From NCBI GenBank assembly GCA_965205165.1, contig OZ242037.1, positions 1 to 64,000 on the forward strand: 64,000 nt of DNA, given 5' to 3'. Positions within the stretch are counted from its first letter, which is position 1; each line of letters begins with the position of its first letter. This DNA is from CBDESM01 sp965205165. Lineage in GTDB: Bacteria > Chloroflexota > Dehalococcoidia > Bin125. Below the pieces are notes generated by a model. That model had not been told where the DNA came from. It saw only the letters and a program-made list of their open reading frames with translations, and did not search any database. This document shows positions 59,101 to 64,000 of the stretch, one piece after another. The position numbers were made by a program, and so were the translations under genes.

Positions 59101-62100
59101 CCTGGGCGGCGTGGCGGAATTCTGCGGCCAGCTGGCGGCGGGGATCGTGCAGGTGTGGCCGACCGCGCTTTCGTCGCAGGCGCCGATCGCCGTGTTGCCG
59201 GCCGAGTCGCTCGAGATCTCCGCGCCGCTGATCGCCGTGGCCCCCGCCGCGTCCTCCGTGATCTTGATCGTGACCGCGTCGAACTCGCTGCGGGCCGCGT
59301 TGGCGTCGGTCGAGTCGTACTCGTCGCCGTGGTCCGCGTCGCGCAGGAAGATCGCGGCGCGCTGGGTCGCGTCGTTGACCGCGTACCTGCGGGTGTTCGC
59401 GGTCAGATCGCCGGTCTCGGTGATCGTCCCGCTCGAGGTCTGCGGCGCCGCCAGCGGATGCGCGTTCAGCGCCGGCAGGAACTTGAAGGTGGCGCGGGCG
59501 GTGCCGCCGTTTGAATTTCCGCTGTCGACCGCGTCGGCTTGGAGGTAGAGATAGACGGGTCCCGAGTGGCCGGACGGCACGGTGAACGAGATGGCGGCGT
59601 CGTTGAGCAGATCGGCGACCGAAGTCCCGCTGCGCTCGGGCCAGTTCCCGTCCAACAGGTTGCTGCGAGGGTTGCGGCCGCCGGAGCGGGCGCCGGCGAA
59701 GCCGGCGGGGAGGCTGATGGCGGCGCCGGCGATCGGGGTGCCGTCGCCGGGCGCGTGGTTGACGGAGATCCTCCAGTTGCCTTGGAAGACGGCCGGGACA
59801 TAGAGGTCGAGGTTGTCGAGGGCGGTCGTGGTGGTGCAGGCATCGCCGGCGCCGTAGCTGACCCGCCGGGGGTTGATCGTGACGCTGGTGGAACCGCCGC
59901 GGGCGTACGCGCCGGCGTCGAGCAGGACGTGGCCCTCGGCGCGGGGGCAGGCGGCGGTGCTGCCGTTGACCAGCGCGAACGTGCCCTGCGAGGCGCTAGG
60001 CGGGTCGTACTTGAGCTCGAAGTAGCTGTTGCGGCGGGCGGACTGCGCGGTGGTAACGGTGAGATAGACGGGGGCGGTATGGCCCGAGGGGACGGAGAAC
60101 CAGATGTCCTGGTGCGTGGTCTTCGCGGGGCTGCCGCTTTCCGGGAAGTTGGTGCTGCGGATCTCGCAGGTGTGGCCGGCGGTCGACTCTTGGCAAGCGC
60201 TCAGCACGGCACCGGCGGAGTCCGAGATCAGCGCGCCGCTGAGGGCGGTGGTTCCGGCTTCGTCGCTGGTCACCTTGATTGTGGCGCTGTAGAAATCGCT
60301 GCGGGCCGCGTTGGTGCCACCGGCAACGTAGCGGGTGGCGGCGGCGTCGCGCAGGAAGAGGCGGACCTGCTGGCGGCCGGCGCTGGCGGCGAAGTCGCGC
60401 TGGGCGAGGGCGACGTCCCAATCGACCGGGCTGCCGCCGGAGACGGGCACGGGCAGGGGATGGGCGGCGGTGCGCGCCGCCGGGTCGTACTTGAGCGCGA
60501 AAGTGCGCGGGGCGGCGCCGGCGCCGAAGGCGCGCACGACCACGTAGGCGTCGCCCTCGTGTCGGTCGGGCACGGAGAAGTAGATGTCCAACTGCGAGGT
60601 GACCGGGCTCATGCCGCTGCCCTGCGGGTAGCTGGCGCTGGTGATCGTGCAGGTGTTGCCGACGGTCGTTTCCGTACAGGCCGTGATCGCGCTGGTCAGG
60701 GCCGAGCTGTTCCCGATCTTCGCGCCCGCGATCGGGCGCGCCCCGCCGGGGTCGGCGGCGATCTCGATCTGGGCCTCGGTGAAGGCGCTGCGTGCGACGT
60801 TGGTGTCGGTCGAGTCGTACTCGTCGCCGTGGGCGGCCGAGCGCAGGAAGATCGCCGCGCGCTGGGCCCCGCCGACGACGGCCCAAGTGCGGGAGGAGGT
60901 GACCAGGTTGCCGGTGGTGATCGTGCCGCTGTCGTTCTGCGGGGCGGCCAGCGGGTAGATGGAGACTTGGGAGGTGGCGTACTGCAGCGCGAAATTGCGC
61001 GAGCCGTAGTTGGTCCTGGCCGCGGTCAGCACGAGGTAGGCGTTGCCGGTATGGCTGGCGGGGACTTGGAAGTGGACGTTGAGCGGCTCGGTCAGCGGGG
61101 TGCCGCCCGTGCTCTGCGGCCAGTTGGCGCTGGTCACGGTGCAGGTGTGGCCGGCGGTGTTCTCGGTGCAGGCGGAGATCGCCGACGTGCCGTCGGACTG
61201 GGTGATGGTGGCGCCGTTGATCGCGGTGGCGCCGGCCGCATCGCTGGTGATCTTGAGCGTGGCGCTGCTGAAGGCGCTGCGGGCCGCGTTGGCGTCGGCC
61301 GCGGCGTAGGCGCCGCCGTGCGCTGCGGCGCGCAGCAGCAGCCGCGCACGCTGCAGGGTGCCGCCCGTTGGGCGCAGCCGCCCGGCCGAGGCGTCGGTCG
61401 TGGCCGGCTCGCCGCTGGAGTCGAGCGGCAGCACCAGCGGATGCACGCCCACCTTGGCCTCGTTGAACTTGAAGCTGAAGTCCTCCCAGACGAAGTCTTG
61501 GTTGGAGTCGAGCAAGCGGGCAGCGGCGCGGAGAAAGACCGGGCCGGTGTGGGTAGCCGGGATCGTGAACGTGATGGCGGCGTTGGTATAGGGCGTACCG
61601 TAACTATTGGAGGCTCCCAATGGCCAACCACCGTCTCCGCCGCTGTAGCTGTGGCGATAGTTGTACGTGGTGCCGGCGACGGCGCGGGCGGAGCTGAAGC
61701 CGCTGGGCAGTCCGATGTGCGCGCCGCTGATCAGGGTTCCGCCGCTCGGTCCGGTCGCGGTTCGCAGCTGGAGCAGCCACTCATTTCCATGGTTGGGCGC
61801 GTTGCCGTAGCCCGTCGTCGTCAACACGGTCGCCGGGCCGCAATTGTTGGTGCCGCCGGCCTCTATCAGCAGGCGCAGCGTGATTGCGTTGGCGACCCCC
61901 TTCAGGTAGTTGCCCGCCAACTTCTCGCGATCCCCCTGTGCGGGGCAGACGGCTGCATCACCGTACTTTGCGACCCAGAGCCCGGGATACGCCCCGGAGC
62001 CGTCTACAGTCGCGCCCTGCGCGTCAACCTTCGCGGGTGCGAGGGCGAGCCAGCCGCCCAGCAGGACGGCAAAGGCCAGCGCCAGCAGCGCGGCCCGCAC
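47179..62100 (-). CDS. Giant secreted modular repeat protein (4,973 residues)
   Basis: One uninterrupted frame. A signal peptide (LLALAFAVLLGGWLALAPAK, ending VDAQG) is followed by roughly two dozen modules of about 150-190 residues. A module reads: LR-A-H---Y beta segment, I--SDAAG---ISGA, a Cys pair (for example ACTENTAGHTCTI-SANWP), then L-IHFSVP--H-GDAYVVV and FALKYD---V-PLAVP. The Cys pair is kept in nearly every module and probably forms a disulfide. Modules become divergent towards the C-terminus, which ends in a domain WNGRRWIRYAIDPQGNPIPG followed by FPLHPQDLLFIAR. No LPxTG, lipobox or C-terminal membrane helix is seen, so anchoring is unexplained. GTG start without strong ribosome site. 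Adhesin, S-layer-like sheath or fibre are possible; not assignable. Confidence 0.88.
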   Translation of the reverse strand: MRAALLALAFAVLLGGWLALAPAKVDAQGATVDGSGAYPGLWVAKYGDAAVCPAQGDREKLAGNYLKGVANAITLRLLIEAGGTNNCGPATVLTTTGYGNAPNHGNEWLLQLRTATGPSGGTLISGAHIGLPSGFSSARAVAGTTYNYRHSYSGGDGGWPLGASNSYGTPYTNAAITFTIPATHTGPVFLRAAARLLDSNQDFVWEDFSFKFNEAKVGVHPLVLPLDSSGEPATTDASAGRLRPTGGTLQRARLLLRAAAHGGAYAAADANAARSAFSSATLKITSDAAGATAINGATITQSDGTSAISACTENTAGHTCTVTSANWPQSTGGTPLTEPLNVHFQVPASHTGNAYLVLTAARTNYGSRNFALQYATSQVSIYPLAAPQNDSGTITTGNLVTSSRTWAVVGGAQRAAIFLRSAAHGDEYDSTDTNVARSAFTEAQIEIAADPGGARPIAGAKIGNSSALTSAITACTETTVGNTCTITSASYPQGSGMSPVTSQLDIYFSVPDRHEGDAYVVVRAFGAGAAPRTFALKYDPAARTAAHPLPVPVSGGSPVDWDVALAQRDFAASAGRQQVRLFLRDAAATRYVAGGTNAARSDFYSATIKVTSDEAGTTALSGALISDSAGAVLSACQESTAGHTCEIRSTNFPESGSPAKTTHQDIWFSVPSGHTAPVYLTVTTAQSARRNSYFELKYDPPSASQGTFALVNGSTAACPRAEGHVLLDAGAYARGGSTSVTINPRRVSYGAGDACTTTTALDNLDLYVPAVFQGNWRISVNHAPGDGTPIAGAAISLPAGFAGARSGGRNPRSNLLDGNWPERSGTSVADLLNDAAISFTVPSGHSGPVYLYLQADAVDSGNSNGGTARATFKFLPALNAHPLAAPQTSSGTITETGDLTANTRRYAVNDATQRAAIFLRDADHGDEYDSTDANAARSEFDAVTIKITEDAAGATAISGAEISSDSAGNTAIGACDESAVGHTCTIPAASWPQNSATPPRTRKLDIHFSVPEAHPGPAYVVVTIAKAGSPSRRFALKYEHPYVPVWPLAAPQDAGGTVSTSELAMTSRDWAAGGASQRARVFFRDRPRTAYDASHQSPVTTAFAALTIKVTSDSAGANVISGAKISSDSAGNTVIGACDESSVGHTCTVQTANFPSASGRTTNLDLHFSVPNSHNGDVFLVLTATKSPDLPRVFALKYDDRRVGVFPLAAPQNAGGTITTGTLASQTRLRAASGTQRAAVFLRSANPDDEYDSSDVNAVRGDFGSATIVISSDAAGTTAISGAVISQSDGTSAIAACTEATAGNTCTIPSASFPQDSGTPARTQQVDIYFAIPAAYIGDAYVTVRAAMSSRTSRIHALKYEDPAVAAAPLAVPAESTGALAAAREGQDISAQTFRWAAGGGTTRAKVFLRAAAHGNTYRAADANAAEAGIDSVRIRLSSVATGASEAAGTTLIASAAVGGASICSEGTAGPTCTITAANWPDTSGTTDEVNLRFTVPATSDATVHLVVSAIKSGKTSRTFALELLPGSVPAHPLAAAVVGGSPESGDLAAIIRSFRSGGERQQVRVALRDAWHGNEWDASDANAQRSEFTSATIEVGTKHATTGVFSALSGAAIYNAATGSTALMPCTENTAGDTCTIQSASFPVDSGTPVRTEEVDLWFSVPAATAADVYLRVTAAGTGESRVFELKYEPYLRIWPLIVPDPAGTRESGNVKTGTRDWAAEGAANQAEVYLRGAEHSNAYDANHANVARSTFDSVELRLATAEDGTTSASGPVFTGSSGGGSVLSDCSENAQGAVCTITSANWPQGTGGTPLTLLKNVHFTVPDTHDAAVWLVARVKKANKADRVFSIRYDAPYTVYPIAVPASTADGTDLSAGSRNFLPAGNAQQLTVHLRDAWHGDAYDASDSNAATSDLFNAVISIAANADGSGLITGAEISADSAGNTGLTGCGNPAVVGNTCTISAANWPASSGATTGLDLYFSVPNTAGGAAAYVVVIADPAASGKRNRAFALKYDPPLPVFPLAVPLGAADAHESGDLTARTENYASAGARQKARVYLRNAWHSNTYASTGQTNAPTSDFSSVTIRIADGSDGSTAVSGALITNASGAQLSQCAAAGATCLVNSWPASAGTSQPLDIWFAVPDGHRADVFLHVTVRDSDGDTQTFAIPYENPHIEAWPLIVPQLTSTTFETGTLSSNSRHWWPYAVISTTSSGDNSTGRHWLRLFLRDEERTSYGSAHANAAAAEFDATTLQITSDAAGQTLLSGAAFTTAAGRSRSCGNTCPDSTPAADATVYFKIPDSHTGPVYIRYGVTKSGKIGKTYTLKYDPPPTVAAHPILTAREADGSARAAAGEYSEGAADRVRLSIRDAAASATSAATSTFLAVTITAASDADGTALSGAVLSSDAAGSNAISACTENTAGNTCTITTANWPATGGNADDLDLYVTVPAAHTGALYVHVNIIAPAGIRNRAAALKYDPYLRIWPLVVPAPSGTRETGNVKTATRDWAAPGAANQAQIFLRNAAHSNTYSATGALVARSAFDRVILRLATAEDGTTSASGPVFTGSTGGTSVLSDCSETSQGPVCTITSANWPQGTGNPALTLLQDVYFTVPGEHGSVWLVATVQESGKADRVFSIRYDSPVVAYALVVPSGTADGANLAAGARNFVPGGVAQQATVYMRSAWHDDEYNAADANADASVLTSATITIAANADGTGPISGAEISANAAGTTALGSGCASVANSCTITSWPATGGLAFYFSVPNTVSTSAYVVVTGVAAANGKAVRATALEYAPPLPVFPLAVPRHPTTDAHESGTLTSRTENFAAQGARNKATIYLRDAWHSNAYAATGQDNAPASDFSSVTIRIATASDGSTAVSGAAIVNASGARLPQCAAAGPTCLVSNWPATGGTADPLDIWFTVPASRTADAYLHVTVRDSDGDAQTFAIPYQPPYVAAWPLIVPKPGGTYETGTLSTATRRWLPEQGLNLIGFFFRDQERTAFDGNHASPAAGVYDGHMHAITTDAAGNNRLSGAAFTDSAGNAFTCGNRCMASWLQGDLRFKIPDSHTGAVYIHLTATKPGKQSRSTSLKWDPPLTVSGHPGALPFDDDGTVGVPPAGEFSATGGTDRARISLRTAAGSSTGAATSAFQSVKLTLASDAAGTALTGAVLASNAAGTTALTGCSEGSTAGNTCTIPVASWPATGGAAGDLDLYFTVPLTHAAAVYLHIRVENAGERDRTFALKYEAPVGTRSNNAGLALDPRLSDGAAEQDDDGDGDRTDNEHYYGLAAERQRLAVRIYKSAATSGWDETVELATFASLHSTEALILSANYPTGPQTTTSLNASQIVFTKPDGTALGCSEASYTGGTCTLTRATLKTLMGITGAADARRSLQFEFAFAIKTAFTSSEDVTLNLQLKRHDNGLRSAAAVYKRGAAAASNAQPFARPIGIDGTAETGNVLMSEDAQAHRFRRYRPGGQDTPVQLLVYDSATAINTYSSSTNRVSYGTISEVKIEVKTRPTANNLASGVLIANAQVKVLKNDGTSACTEAAVGNVCTITSANFLAAGPPRAGSHYRALPLEFDFSVPTGHMMPNFGNANLVVTVVRTGSGTLAQRTQTFTLPFDGGTRAEPFAMVADATGNAPAADQQWAQAGARTRIWAHVYNAAKTAHEAVTGTNTAQYWEFDQASGATAVKIELLDGASGMAAPSGGLITAADSAAKFAPCTESEPSNVCTITLAALKSYDSEASPDDNDEVDPLKFAVSIPQGSTNSVRLKLTVNRSDSMTKVREFRIYAPWAYPLLAPVGADGRPRSGSLSATVWEYEPRGRPTPLALELYNARRQQYVPPTAALRPSFADFETVTIRVQDAAGDLISGAELTARNGTPLRGLCPVAASCEITRAEWQARQRGARTPGGLEFAASVPAEYSAAAVIRIELAHTGRTAPAAAQPVNEQMLGTGPVQRIALEDSSGTRTAVYELRMVSPAKRAFALPLIADAATGLRVCTLAESGSGAAALTACTAPSVQRGTPIGFAAALMRGLEAHPANPPTANGDELVQYNEITTLTITATSGEIIHQALCPRAAAEHPVHQPAAQTDASTCTISSAALQAFQGAAEANEPIRPLQLAYVPSAASGATGTVRLSYAIAGASPPEMIEQTLEFAHAAGPGKRTAGVYLDWSDPGSAYAAAAPAALFAIGRADSRATAAPAPRSALPGRVKSALFSELAADKAVELTISQGTLSYNGAACTASSAGCTLSLSRAQLLAGAGTATASDPIGNLRAEYALPLGVSGPTTISVRASFDGEADPAVGELAIAHPAVSAPVGSAYLPTDADGVIAAGATAEVAAGFTVAVDAVGSGWGCARPDPSFLELDAAGALLDACAGGLSRLSGGAPPSAAAAWLIADSYLAITGPATWRVEGPGDGSKRLMLGGTWSRMRCGLASAQGTSTAGERDIACWITDAEGNRPSIAIDASAAEDVRITASLIPTRERRFHIFTGAATQPADRYAETAAAFRLASGPLFRTAMIDVGEPAPVASVTLARAAGASGPVPRGGTANLEVRIRAAGGAAADAAAIASITLTATRGSLSGSLCPGAARSCTINAGPGTGFAAAVAANPALPAALPIAFTPPAGEGSARISLAVTTTGGAQSLYTDALDLTFAGAASALRAGAGLPLLHHRATPDDDRDVIELEISAADSSGNAAALPSATARVLDAAGSPVAQGFLIERLCQTGASKCKYRITATAAATAPLAAGRYRLEVAPPGLRPLTAPFGVAGPAAALDPVPAGPPLLGRTLDIQVDASDADGNPVADGTTIRVRATAADGPSPLQLATPPSDSATEQSASLTTKDGAATATFVTASQAIAIISFDAQDGPRTTASAVQLIDARNAPLPGQPAPPSDPASPAAHLADGAGRPADPSTTSGLTVWAAPADATTATAADLFNELPGAQALLLWNGRRWIRYAIDPQGNPIPGSQNFPLHPQDLLFIAR
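52395..54689 (-). repeat. Second copy of a five-module block inside the giant gene
   Basis: This stretch (about 765 codons) repeats 54690-57030 module for module: a LRIWPLVVPAPSGTRETGNV module, an ADGANLAAGARNF module, a DAHESGTLTSRTENF module, a YETGTLSTATRRWLP module with CGNRC, and a final ACTEN/GCSEG-type module. Order is identical and each pair is far more alike than either is to other modules, so one block duplication is the simplest explanation. Confidence 0.8.
54690..57030 (-). repeat. First copy of a five-module block inside the giant gene
   Basis: Modules beginning LRIWPLIVPDPAGTRESGNV, ADGTDLSAGSRNF, ADAHESGDLTARTENY, FETGTLSSNSRHW and the HPILTAREADGSARA type, in the same order as the copy at 52395-54689. 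Boundaries are approximate because all modules share a framework. Confidence 0.8.
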
Positions 62101-62156
62101 CTCAGCCCCCCGCGCTGCCCGCGCCCCGCAAGGTGGCCGCAGGCGGGAATTTCCTA

Positions 62157-62176
62157 CCCCCCCCCCCCCCCCCCCC
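62157..62176. repeat. Homopolymer tract of 20 C (G on the coding strand) upstream of the giant gene
   Basis: Twenty consecutive C at 62157-62176, 57 bases upstream of the giant gene's start codon at 62100. On the coding strand it lies between TTGAAA (62197-62192) and an A/T-richer TAGGAAATT stretch just downstream of the tract. Such tracts change length by slippage and can tune promoter spacing; here this is only a hypothesis, and sequencing error in tract length is possible. Confidence 0.85.
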
Positions 62177-62375
62177 GATCTCAGCGCACATTTTCAAAGC
62201 GCGAACCGCCCGGCCGATGCCCGGCATCATCCGCCCCTTGGCAGCCAAGCGGTGGAGCATCGCCTGCCCCTTCAGTCCGCGGCCGGCGCACGCGCCCCGG
62301 CCGCAACCTCCGCAAAGTCTACTAGCCGACACCCGCAGCGCAAGCCCCCGCAAGCCGTTTCCGATAAGCGGTCAA

Positions 62376-63164
62376 TCAGCCGAAGACCGCCAAGGCGGAG
62401 ATGATGGCCACGACCGCGCCGACGATCAGGGCGGCGATGCCGAGGATGCCCTGGATCATGCGATCCTGGCCTTTGCTGAAGACCTGCATGAGCTCGCGGA
62501 AGCCGCGCTCATTGTCGGTGCCGTGCTCGGCGAGCTGCAGCCTGAGGTCGGCGACCTGCTGCTCGATCTGCGCGACCCGCTGATTCGTCTCGGCGGTCTG
62601 CAGCCTGAGGTCGGCGACCTGCTGCTCGATCTGCGCGACCCGCTGATTCGTCTCGGCGGTCTGCAGCCTGAGGTCAGCGACCTGCTGCTCGATCTGCGCG
62701 ACCCGCCGATTGGTCTCGGTGGTCTGCTGCTCGATCTGCGCGACCCGCTGATTCGTCTCGGCGGTCTGCAGCCTGAGGTCAGCGACCTGCTGCTCGATCT
62801 GCGCGACCCGCCGATTGGTCTCGGTGGTCTGCTGCTCGATCTGCGCGACCCGCTGATTCGTCTCGGCAATCTGCCGATTGGTCTCGGCGGTCTGCTGTTC
62901 GATCTGCGCGGTCAGGGTGCGCGTGGTCTCGGCGGCGGATTCGCGGATTGCGGATTCGATGGCGTGGAACTGCTGGGCGTTCTGCTCGACATGTTCGGCG
63001 AGCTGCTGCTCGGAGCGGGCGATCCGCTCGCTCACCTTCATGATCACCTCGGCCTCCGCGTCGTCGCGGGCGGCCCCGACCAAGGACAGGACCGCATCGG
63101 CCAGCCCCTCGTTGCAGCCCTGCGCCAAAAGCTGCTCGCGGTATTCGAGTGCGGGAATTGCCAT
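62376..63164 (-). CDS. Coiled-coil protein with tandem heptad repeats and C-terminal membrane anchor
   Basis: 262 residues. The N-terminal ~75 residues (YREQLLAQGCNEGLADAVLS) are helical, then about 130 residues of repeats built on ETNQRVAQIEQQVADLRLQT (21-residue units, three heptads) and a shorter ETNRRVAQIEQQT variant, then a short charged segment and a C-terminal membrane helix (ILGIAALIVGAVVAIISALA). The layout resembles DUF1640/CCDC90-like proteins, in which the coil projects from the membrane; I am not certain of the family. Encoded upstream of the giant gene on the same strand with 275 bases between, so a shared transcript is possible but the gap likely holds a promoter. Confidence 0.8.
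   Translation of the reverse strand: MAIPALEYREQLLAQGCNEGLADAVLSLVGAARDDAEAEVIMKVSERIARSEQQLAEHVEQNAQQFHAIESAIRESAAETTRTLTAQIEQQTAETNRQIAETNQRVAQIEQQTTETNRRVAQIEQQVADLRLQTAETNQRVAQIEQQTTETNRRVAQIEQQVADLRLQTAETNQRVAQIEQQVADLRLQTAETNQRVAQIEQQVADLRLQLAEHGTDNERGFRELMQVFSKGQDRMIQGILGIAALIVGAVVAIISALAVFG
62536..62880 (-). repeat. 63-base and 42-base tandem repeats in the coiled-coil gene
   Basis: Units of 63 bases (21 codons) beginning CTGCAGCCTGAGGTC on the plus strand recur nearly identically at about 62536, 62599, 62662 and 62767, interleaved with 42-base units (CTGCTGCTCGATCTGCGCGA...). Differences are single bases such as GGCGACC/AGCGACC, so the array expanded recently and copy number may vary between strains. 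Confidence 0.85.
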
Positions 63165-63212
63165 GCGCCAATCCTAACAGGCGCGGGCTGCGCCGCGCAG
63201 GCCCGGACGCGA

Positions 63213-63240
63213 CGGAGCCCCCGTGCAAACGGGGGCTCCG
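63213..63240 (-). terminator. Strong hairpin, probable terminator
   Basis: Perfect 12-bp stem CGGAGCCCCCGT (63213-63224) with ACGGGGGCTCCG (63229-63240) and a 4-base loop GCAA, between the Hsp20 remnant's stop (63276) and the coiled-coil gene start (63164). Most likely the original terminator of the Hsp20 gene. No T-run. Confidence 0.65.
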
Positions 63241-63275
63241 CCGCGCGGCGGAGCGGGTTGCGGCTGGCTGCCGGC

Positions 63276-63428
63276 CTAGGCCCCCGGGCCGACCGAGATC
63301 GGGATCTGCTTCGGCTCCGCCTCGGGCAGGCGCGAGAGGGTCAGCTCCAGCACCCCGTTGGACAGGCTCGCGGTCGCCGACTCCGGGTCGTACTCCTCGC
63401 CGATCCGGAAGCTCCGCTTGGATTCCAC
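63276..63428 (-). pseudogene. Small heat-shock protein (Hsp20) C-terminal remnant
   Basis: Fifty codons from a GTG at 63428 (in-frame TGA at 63447-63449 upstream): VESKRSFRIGEEYDPESATA, then SLSNGVLELTLSRLPEAEPK and QIPISVG. This is the second half of an alpha-crystallin domain (the NGVLELTLP strand is the family hallmark) and the C-terminal extension with an I-x-I motif (IPI). The first ~90 residues are gone, replaced by an IS end at 63432-63499. It cannot be functional alone. Confidence 0.78.
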
Positions 63429-63431
63429 TAC

Positions 63432-63499
63432 TCCGAGCCCCGCTATTCAACCGCCCCCCGCGCTCAGCTCCGACGCACTCTGCCAGCGTGAACACGCCC
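63432..63499. mobile_element. Solo IS5-type terminal repeat and short IS remnant
   Basis: The plus-strand sequence GCCAGCGTGAACACGCCC ending at 63499, followed by TA, is the inverse of TAGGACCTGTTCACGCTGGC at 46845 with few changes. The other end is not identifiable. The element removed the 5' half of Hsp20 and abuts the stop codon of the hydrolase gene. Confidence 0.6.
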
Positions 63500-64000
63500 T
63501 AGCCCAACACCCGCGCCAGGAACTCCGCGGGCGGCCCGTAGCCGGCGGGCGGGAAATCCCAATGACCGCAGGGGAGCCACTTGATTTCCTTGGGGCCGGG
63601 GACGGCGTCGTAGAAACGCTGCGCGGCGTCGGGCGTGACGATGTCGTCCAGCTCGCCGGCGACGACTTGGATTGAGCGGCCCGCCATCATCGGGGCGTAG
63701 GCGGCCGGGTCCGACAGGGCCAACGCGCCCTCTCCGCCGCCGCCCGCGCCGGCGATGCAGAACGAGGCGGCCCGCACCCGCTCGTCCATCCCGACGAAGG
63801 CCGCGCCGCGCATCCCGCCCATGCTGAAGCCGGTGAAGCCGATCCGCTGCTCGTCCACCTCGTCGAGGCCGACCGCCCAATCGATCGCCCGCATCCAGTC
63901 GACCGCGGTCTGCAGCGCCTGGTCCAGACGCCGGCGCGGCCAGCTGCGGAAGTCGTCCATCGTGACCGGCCGGCGGGCGCGCTCGCCGTGGCCGGCTTGG
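63499..64000 (-). CDS. Alpha/beta hydrolase, C-terminal part (cut by window edge)
   Basis: About 166 codons; the frame runs off the window at 64000 and is open throughout, so the ATG at 63960 is probably internal. GFTGFSMGGMRGAAFV contains the nucleophile (G-x-S-x-G), the acid is probably in VVAGELDDIVTPD and the His in PCGHWDFPP. The upstream AGHGERARR matches the loop of family members that act on esters (acyl-CoA thioesterase or dienelactone hydrolase-like). The TAG stop at 63501-63499 overlaps the TA of the IS remnant. Confidence 0.82.
   Translation of the reverse strand, partial: QAGHGERARRPVTMDDFRSWPRRRLDQALQTAVDWMRAIDWAVGLDEVDEQRIGFTGFSMGGMRGAAFVGMDERVRAASFCIAGAGGGGEGALALSDPAAYAPMMAGRSIQVVAGELDDIVTPDAAQRFYDAVPGPKEIKWLPCGHWDFPPAGYGPPAEFLARVLG

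Noticed and set aside
62536..62880. Tandem repeats considered as a CRISPR array
   Set aside because: Units are contiguous 63- and 42-base multiples of 21 with no variable spacers and encode heptad repeats in an intact frame.

Overview
This is a very GC-rich bacterial window (most genes look to be around 70% G+C) with dense short operons, many 1- or 4-base stop/start overlaps (TGATG, ATGA) and many starts without a clear Shine-Dalgarno. A DUF3090 protein, Tat- or Sec-exported lipoproteins with Q/A/E-rich linkers behind the lipid-anchored Cys, tandem CaiB-type CoA transferases and a 10-residue tmRNA tag (GETKELALAA) together suggest Chloroflexota, possibly a Dehalococcoidia relative. That placement is inference; no rRNA lies in the window.

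Layout. 1-5.7 kb: the start of mutS faces mutL, but about 3.5 kb of foreign DNA sits between them: a dead IS5-type element and a much AT-richer DUF262 gene. 5.9-10.4 kb: a peptide/oligopeptide-type ABC importer (lipoprotein receptor, DppB, DppC, no ATPases). 10.7-13.6 kb: ssrA (tmRNA) and smpB, separated by a DUF4209-like gene. 13.6-17.5 kb: a glycine-betaine-type importer proVWX. 17.6-20.7 kb: an SMC-like ATPase with a CPIC zinc-hook motif, coupled to a small HEPN-like protein. 20.8-30.9 kb: housekeeping and redox genes (fhs, nudC, two thioredoxin-fold lipoproteins, a rhodanese, ctpA, fabD, a nitroreductase). 30.9-35.5 kb: two paralogous membrane-anchored proteins, an MFS carrier, DUF3090, a peroxiredoxin, two small zinc-ribbon proteins and a MoaD/ThiS protein. 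35.5-37.4 kb: a restriction-modification pair. 37.5-46.4 kb: hydrolase, acyl-CoA synthetase subunit, HMA protein, endonuclease IV, a LysR/ferredoxin operon, nitronate monooxygenase and two CoA transferases. 46.4-47.2 kb: a decayed apt gene and an IS relic. 47.2-62.1 kb: one uninterrupted 4,973-residue gene for a secreted modular protein, with a C20 tract just upstream. 62.4-64 kb: a coiled-coil membrane protein, an Hsp20 remnant cut by another IS end, and a partial hydrolase.

The most striking observation is that two redox enzymes read correctly only if an in-frame UGA is decoded as selenocysteine at exactly the catalytic Cys position: the rhodanese (UGA at 26939-26941) and the peroxiredoxin (UGA at 34093-34095). 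Each UGA is followed at bacterial SECIS distance by a perfect hairpin. Ordinary gene calling would truncate or split both. Other items of interest are the giant protein with an internal five-module duplication and homopolymer tract, and three unrelated genes carrying an R-x4-H HEPN-like motif in defence-like settings.
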